Below, one piece after another: positions 60,628 to 64,000 of a stretch of 64,000 nt of DNA (within the stretch, counting starts at the first letter, position 1; each line of letters begins with the position of its first letter). The notes beneath the pieces were generated by a model, which was given only the letters and a program-made list of their open reading frames with translations, did no database searches and was not told the DNA's origin. Source of the DNA: Amia ocellicauda (lineage: Eukaryota; Chordata; Actinopteri; Amiiformes; Amiidae). The stretch spans positions 5,391,357-5,455,356 of the forward strand of contig NC_089863.1 in NCBI RefSeq assembly GCF_036373705.1. Direction: 5' to 3'. A program made the position numbers and the translations under genes.

Positions 60628-63066
60628 CTACAGCTGCCTCTTCAGGAAGAGCGCATGGGTCAGGGTGGACTCCATGTTCAGGACAATCTTGACCTTCTGA
60701 CTGATAGTGCTTCCATCAGGCTGGGTCTTCTGGACAGGAAAGTCCTGCTGGACCAGATTCTGGTTCACCTGCAACACAGAAGAGGGCTCTTCATATCTGG
60801 TGTCTCAGTCTCTCAGTGCTTCATTACACCCAGCGCTGGCCAGGCATCCTGGAGGCACCAACCCAGCCACCACTTCCAGGGTCTAACAGCCTCGCTCGAC
60901 ATCGCCTGCATTACTTCACAATGAGAGCTCAGGGCTGCCACACTTACTCTTGTGAACAGGTCCAGCACATGGAACCGGTCATCAGATTGCTTGAAGACTC
61001 TCTCCATGTTCACAAACAGCGGGGATCCATCTTTAGGGTCCCGTAAAGACTTGTAACCTGTGTTATTACAACAGCAGGGAAGAGAAGCTGTAAGTGTGGC
61101 ACAAATATTCCTCTTCTCAGATAAGGTTTAGGGTCTTGAAAGGCCTGAAGGCATTCTGTACTGGACTGTGTCTCTGCAGGACCAGGGCTGGAGACCCTGC
61201 TGGACTGGACTGTGTCTCTGCTGGACCAGGGTTAACGATGGCTTACCTGGCAGTGCAGGGTACACAGTGAGGGTGTCGCTGATGATGGGCCGTCTGAACT
61301 TGGCCGGTCTGTCCTCCTTGTACTCAGTCTTCATTGCTACATCGTCAGTCTGCATCACACCACTGTCCTGGTTATCTGGTGGAGACACAGACACTGAGAG
61401 GCAGCAGGCAACGCCCAGCAGCCAACACTCACCAGTGTCTCCAGTGCGATCCCAGTGGCCCCGCCCCCTTGACGAGGCGATTGGCCAGATTGCCTTCTCC
61501 TTTGATCGACCCACCAATTGCAGCCTGAAACGGCACTGGTTCACCCTTATGCAAGTTTAACCCTGAACATGGCTGTGCCGTGGCTGTGCCCAGTGTCCCA
61601 GTGCTCTCCTGTTGTTTAACCCCTTCCCTGTGCTGGACTCCATTTTGCCAAGAATAAACCCTCAGACACACAGATCCTGGGGTATTAGGCCATGGGTCAG
61701 GGCAGTAACGCACAGGGAAGGCATGTTGAGCCCAGAGGACGCAACTGTCACACTAGGGTACGGCCACAGGGAAACAGCATTAAAGGAGCGGAGAGTCAAT
61801 GGCAAACGAACCAGGATGCTCTGGTTTTAGAGCACCTGTTTACGTTATACGTACTTCCTCCAGAGGGCTGGATGATGAAGACCTTGGGTTTTCCCTGCAG
61901 CTGAGGGCAGTTTTCATCGTTGAAGAGGCTGAAGATTTCACTCAGAGGGACCATCTTCCCATTGCCTCCTTGAATCAGGGCCTCGCCTTCCTTCATCGTC
62001 CTGTGGGCCATGAGCACCACGAAGCAGCACTTAACCTCTGGGCCTTCACTGAGGCCGTCTCTGAATTTTTCTATTTCCAGGATGATTCTCTGTTAATGGG
62101 AAGGGGGGGGGTTAATTTCTGTGCTGCATTATTGTCTGTGTGTGTGTGTGTGTCTGTGTGTGTGTGTGTGTGTGTGTATAGGGGGTCCCCCCTGCCTGAC
62201 CCCCTGTGTCCACTGGGCTCAGGCTGACCACCACACTGTACTGGAAGAAGCTACTACTGACAATGGATAGATGATTGATGGTGTATAGAGACATTGTTAC
62301 CTCTCCGGACAGTTTTTTTTTTTTTTGGCAGTTGAAGTTGTATCGTTTCTCCAGGAGGTCGGTTATGATCTGCAGGTTCTTTTGAGCACTAAGTCTGTGA
62401 GACATCTGACACAGAATGAAAGCTTCCCGCCTTCCATTAATGTCATAGACGAAGCCCTGAAACACAAGGAGAGCAAAGGGTTTGTTCTCATGAGAAGGAT
62501 TAACAGGAGACCTCCGATTGGTCAGAGTAGATATACCTTGCAGATCCTCCTCTTTCAGCACCCTCACCCCCTAGCGGTGGGATGACCTGACTTGTTTCTG
62601 ATGCCCTGATATACTGACTGAACTGGGTCACGATTCTTGAAAATAAGTTGTTGTGACTACTGCAAGTCACCGGGGGTTAGGGTTGCCTACTAAGAAATTA
62701 ATAATCATAATTATGATTGATTTATTATAGCTGCAAGCACGAGTCATCATTTGGCCTAGCATGCCACAGTAGTAAACAGAAAAACAGCAATATGGGTTAA
62801 AAGTATCATATTGATAAGCAATAGTGTAATAGTAACATGTCGCTGACATGTGATTGGTCCACAGCAGCCATATTTGTTATCACAGTGATGTGATTTGAGC
62901 CTTCACAGAGGCCCTTGCCATGTGTATGTGCACCAAGTTTCACTTCAAGCCGACAAATGGTTTCAGAGAATGCCCACAAAATGGCGGCCATTCCATGTGA
63001 CCTGTGTGACACCTACCTCATCATTGTAGCAATCCACCGTCTTCTGGGGTTTTAAGCGAGAGGAAC
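60628..63066 (-). CDS. Caspase-14-like protein, catalytic Cys position occupied by Ser (5' end not found)
   Basis: Six coding exons join in frame: 63017-63066, 62301-62456, 61855-62089, 61247-61375, 60948-61057 and 60628-60768, stop TAG at 60628-60630; at least 273 codons. The order follows a caspase p20-p10 domain. The p20 part has YDINGRREAFILC, EIEKFRDGL, CCFVVLMAH (catalytic His) and KMVPLSEIFSLFN, then KPKVFIIQ. The p10 part has SDTLTVYPALPGYKSLRDP and MERVFKQSDDRFHVLDLF, and the C-terminus NMESTLTHALFLKR. This agrees best with my recollection of caspase-14. Where that family has QACRG the sequence reads QPSGG, so the nucleophile is missing (Ser codon TCT) and the oxyanion-loop residues also differ. 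The residue after His is Arg, not Gly. It is probably a pseudo-caspase. A run of 14 A inside exon 62301-62456 encodes QKKKK. No start ATG is seen in the first exon, so at least one upstream exon is missing, perhaps outside the window. Confidence 0.85.
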
Positions 63067-64000
63067 CTGACAAAGACGGCACTGTAAGAAATCAAATCTG
63101 GCCAAGGTTCTTCATCTCATTTTAGGCAAAGAATTGGAATTGTGAAGGGAACAGGATTTTCTATCCAACTAGCTAGCAACCTGAAACAGAAGATTATATT
63201 GCCTGATTTGGGGATTCACTTGCTTGCATGTAGTGTATTTGAAATGGATTGGGGGGTCATTGAATCGAGATTGTTCTCTACCAGGAACACAAACCCTGGG
63301 ACAGAAGTCCAGTGTGGAGTCCAGATGCGATGAGGGTCTTACAAGTTACAGGGAGATTTTGGTGTCTGTGTGGAGTGTGTGGGGCTGGTCTTTGTGGAAA
63401 TACAGTCAACTTTTTTGACCCAGGGACCTGTTTGCCACCCAGATTTTGGCTGGACCCCCACCTACCAAAGGATGGTAGAGAACGGGGGGGTGCTGACAGT
63501 AAAAACATGCAAGAGCGGCACGGGGGGGATGCTGATGGTATTTTCGCCGGAGTGCCTGGCGCACCCCCTCGCGGACCCCTTGGGGTTTGGGAAACTCTGG
63601 TTTAAGGTGTTAAAGACGAGGGGGGGAACAGGACATGTTTGTGATTTTTTCAGAATGATTGGGAGATAATGCTGGAATTTACTATCAAGGACTTTTTAAA
63701 ATACTGATTTAAAGAAAAAGTTTTTACAGTGAGGCAGTGTCTCCTCAAACGTCTTTTCAAACTTTCCTTCCATCTTGAACTTAACACGCAATACACACAC
63801 ACACAACACAAACATATCAGACTACACACAACATATGCACACCACATACACACACACAACATGACTGGTAGACTATATCAGGATTATTTTTCATTCCAGC
63901 TAAGTGTGTCGGGTACTCCTTAAAAACAACTGAACTGACTCTAGTCCTTTAACACAATCATTTAAAAAGATTCAATTGAGTTTAATTAAATGTCCAATTA
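63067..64000. other. Upstream flank of the caspase-14-like gene
   Basis: No further exon could be assigned with confidence. A segment at about 63405-63602 ends GGACCCCTTGGGGTTTGGGA and begins GGGACCTGTTTGCCACCCAG; it resembles a hAT-type repeat. A CA run lies near 63795-63860. Confidence 0.35.

Overview
The window is vertebrate nuclear DNA, almost certainly from a ray-finned fish. It has spliced genes with GT-AG introns, fish-type Tc1/mariner transposons, tRNA-derived SINEs ending in a 'CCTGGATAAGGGCATCTGC'-like tail, solo LTRs, hAT-like MITEs and a very heavy load of micro- and minisatellites. The repeat style would suit an early-branching lineage (holostean, sturgeon or basal teleost), but that is inference. 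The reading frames of real exons are short; many long open frames inside satellites are artefacts.

Layout. (1) 332-5945, + strand: the last two coding exons of an unrecognised, probably nuclear, Glu/Ser-rich protein, with a 3' UTR that holds a SINE and a LINE remnant. (2) 6149-20716: two tandem TMEM272-like four-pass membrane protein genes on the minus strand (7060-10596 and 16606-18271), each with four coding exons of matching phase. A ~0.5-0.75 kb non-coding block is duplicated upstream of both. (3) 22609-42438: a cluster of four SMCO3-like genes (single-pass membrane and coiled-coil family). One is on the minus strand (22609-29693) and carries an N-terminal tail built from a run of tiny phase-2 exons, five of them exactly 48 bp. 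Three are on the plus strand (32142, 38746, 41776), each with its whole coding region in one exon. Promoters of three of the four share an E-box joined to a TTCNNNGAA (STAT/GAS-type) site. Transposons sit among them: a Tc1 copy in an intron, and an older Tc1 element split by a solo LTR. (4) 43744-54102, minus strand: a complete 12-coding-exon calpain-5-like gene (645 aa, catalytic Cys, His and Asn present), whose intron 4 is filled by about 4 kb of a 10-bp tandem repeat. (5) 56160-60501: minisatellites, an 890-bp solo LTR and a second full-length Tc1 copy. (6) 60628-63066, minus strand: a caspase-14-like gene, 5' end not found, in which the catalytic Cys position reads Ser.

The most interesting signals are the SMCO3-like cluster with its exon-array tail and shared composite promoter motif, the caspase-14-like probable pseudo-enzyme in a fish, and the decamer satellite in the calpain gene. 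No CRISPR, operon, tRNA or rRNA gene was seen. Family names rest on recalled family sequences and motifs, not on a search.
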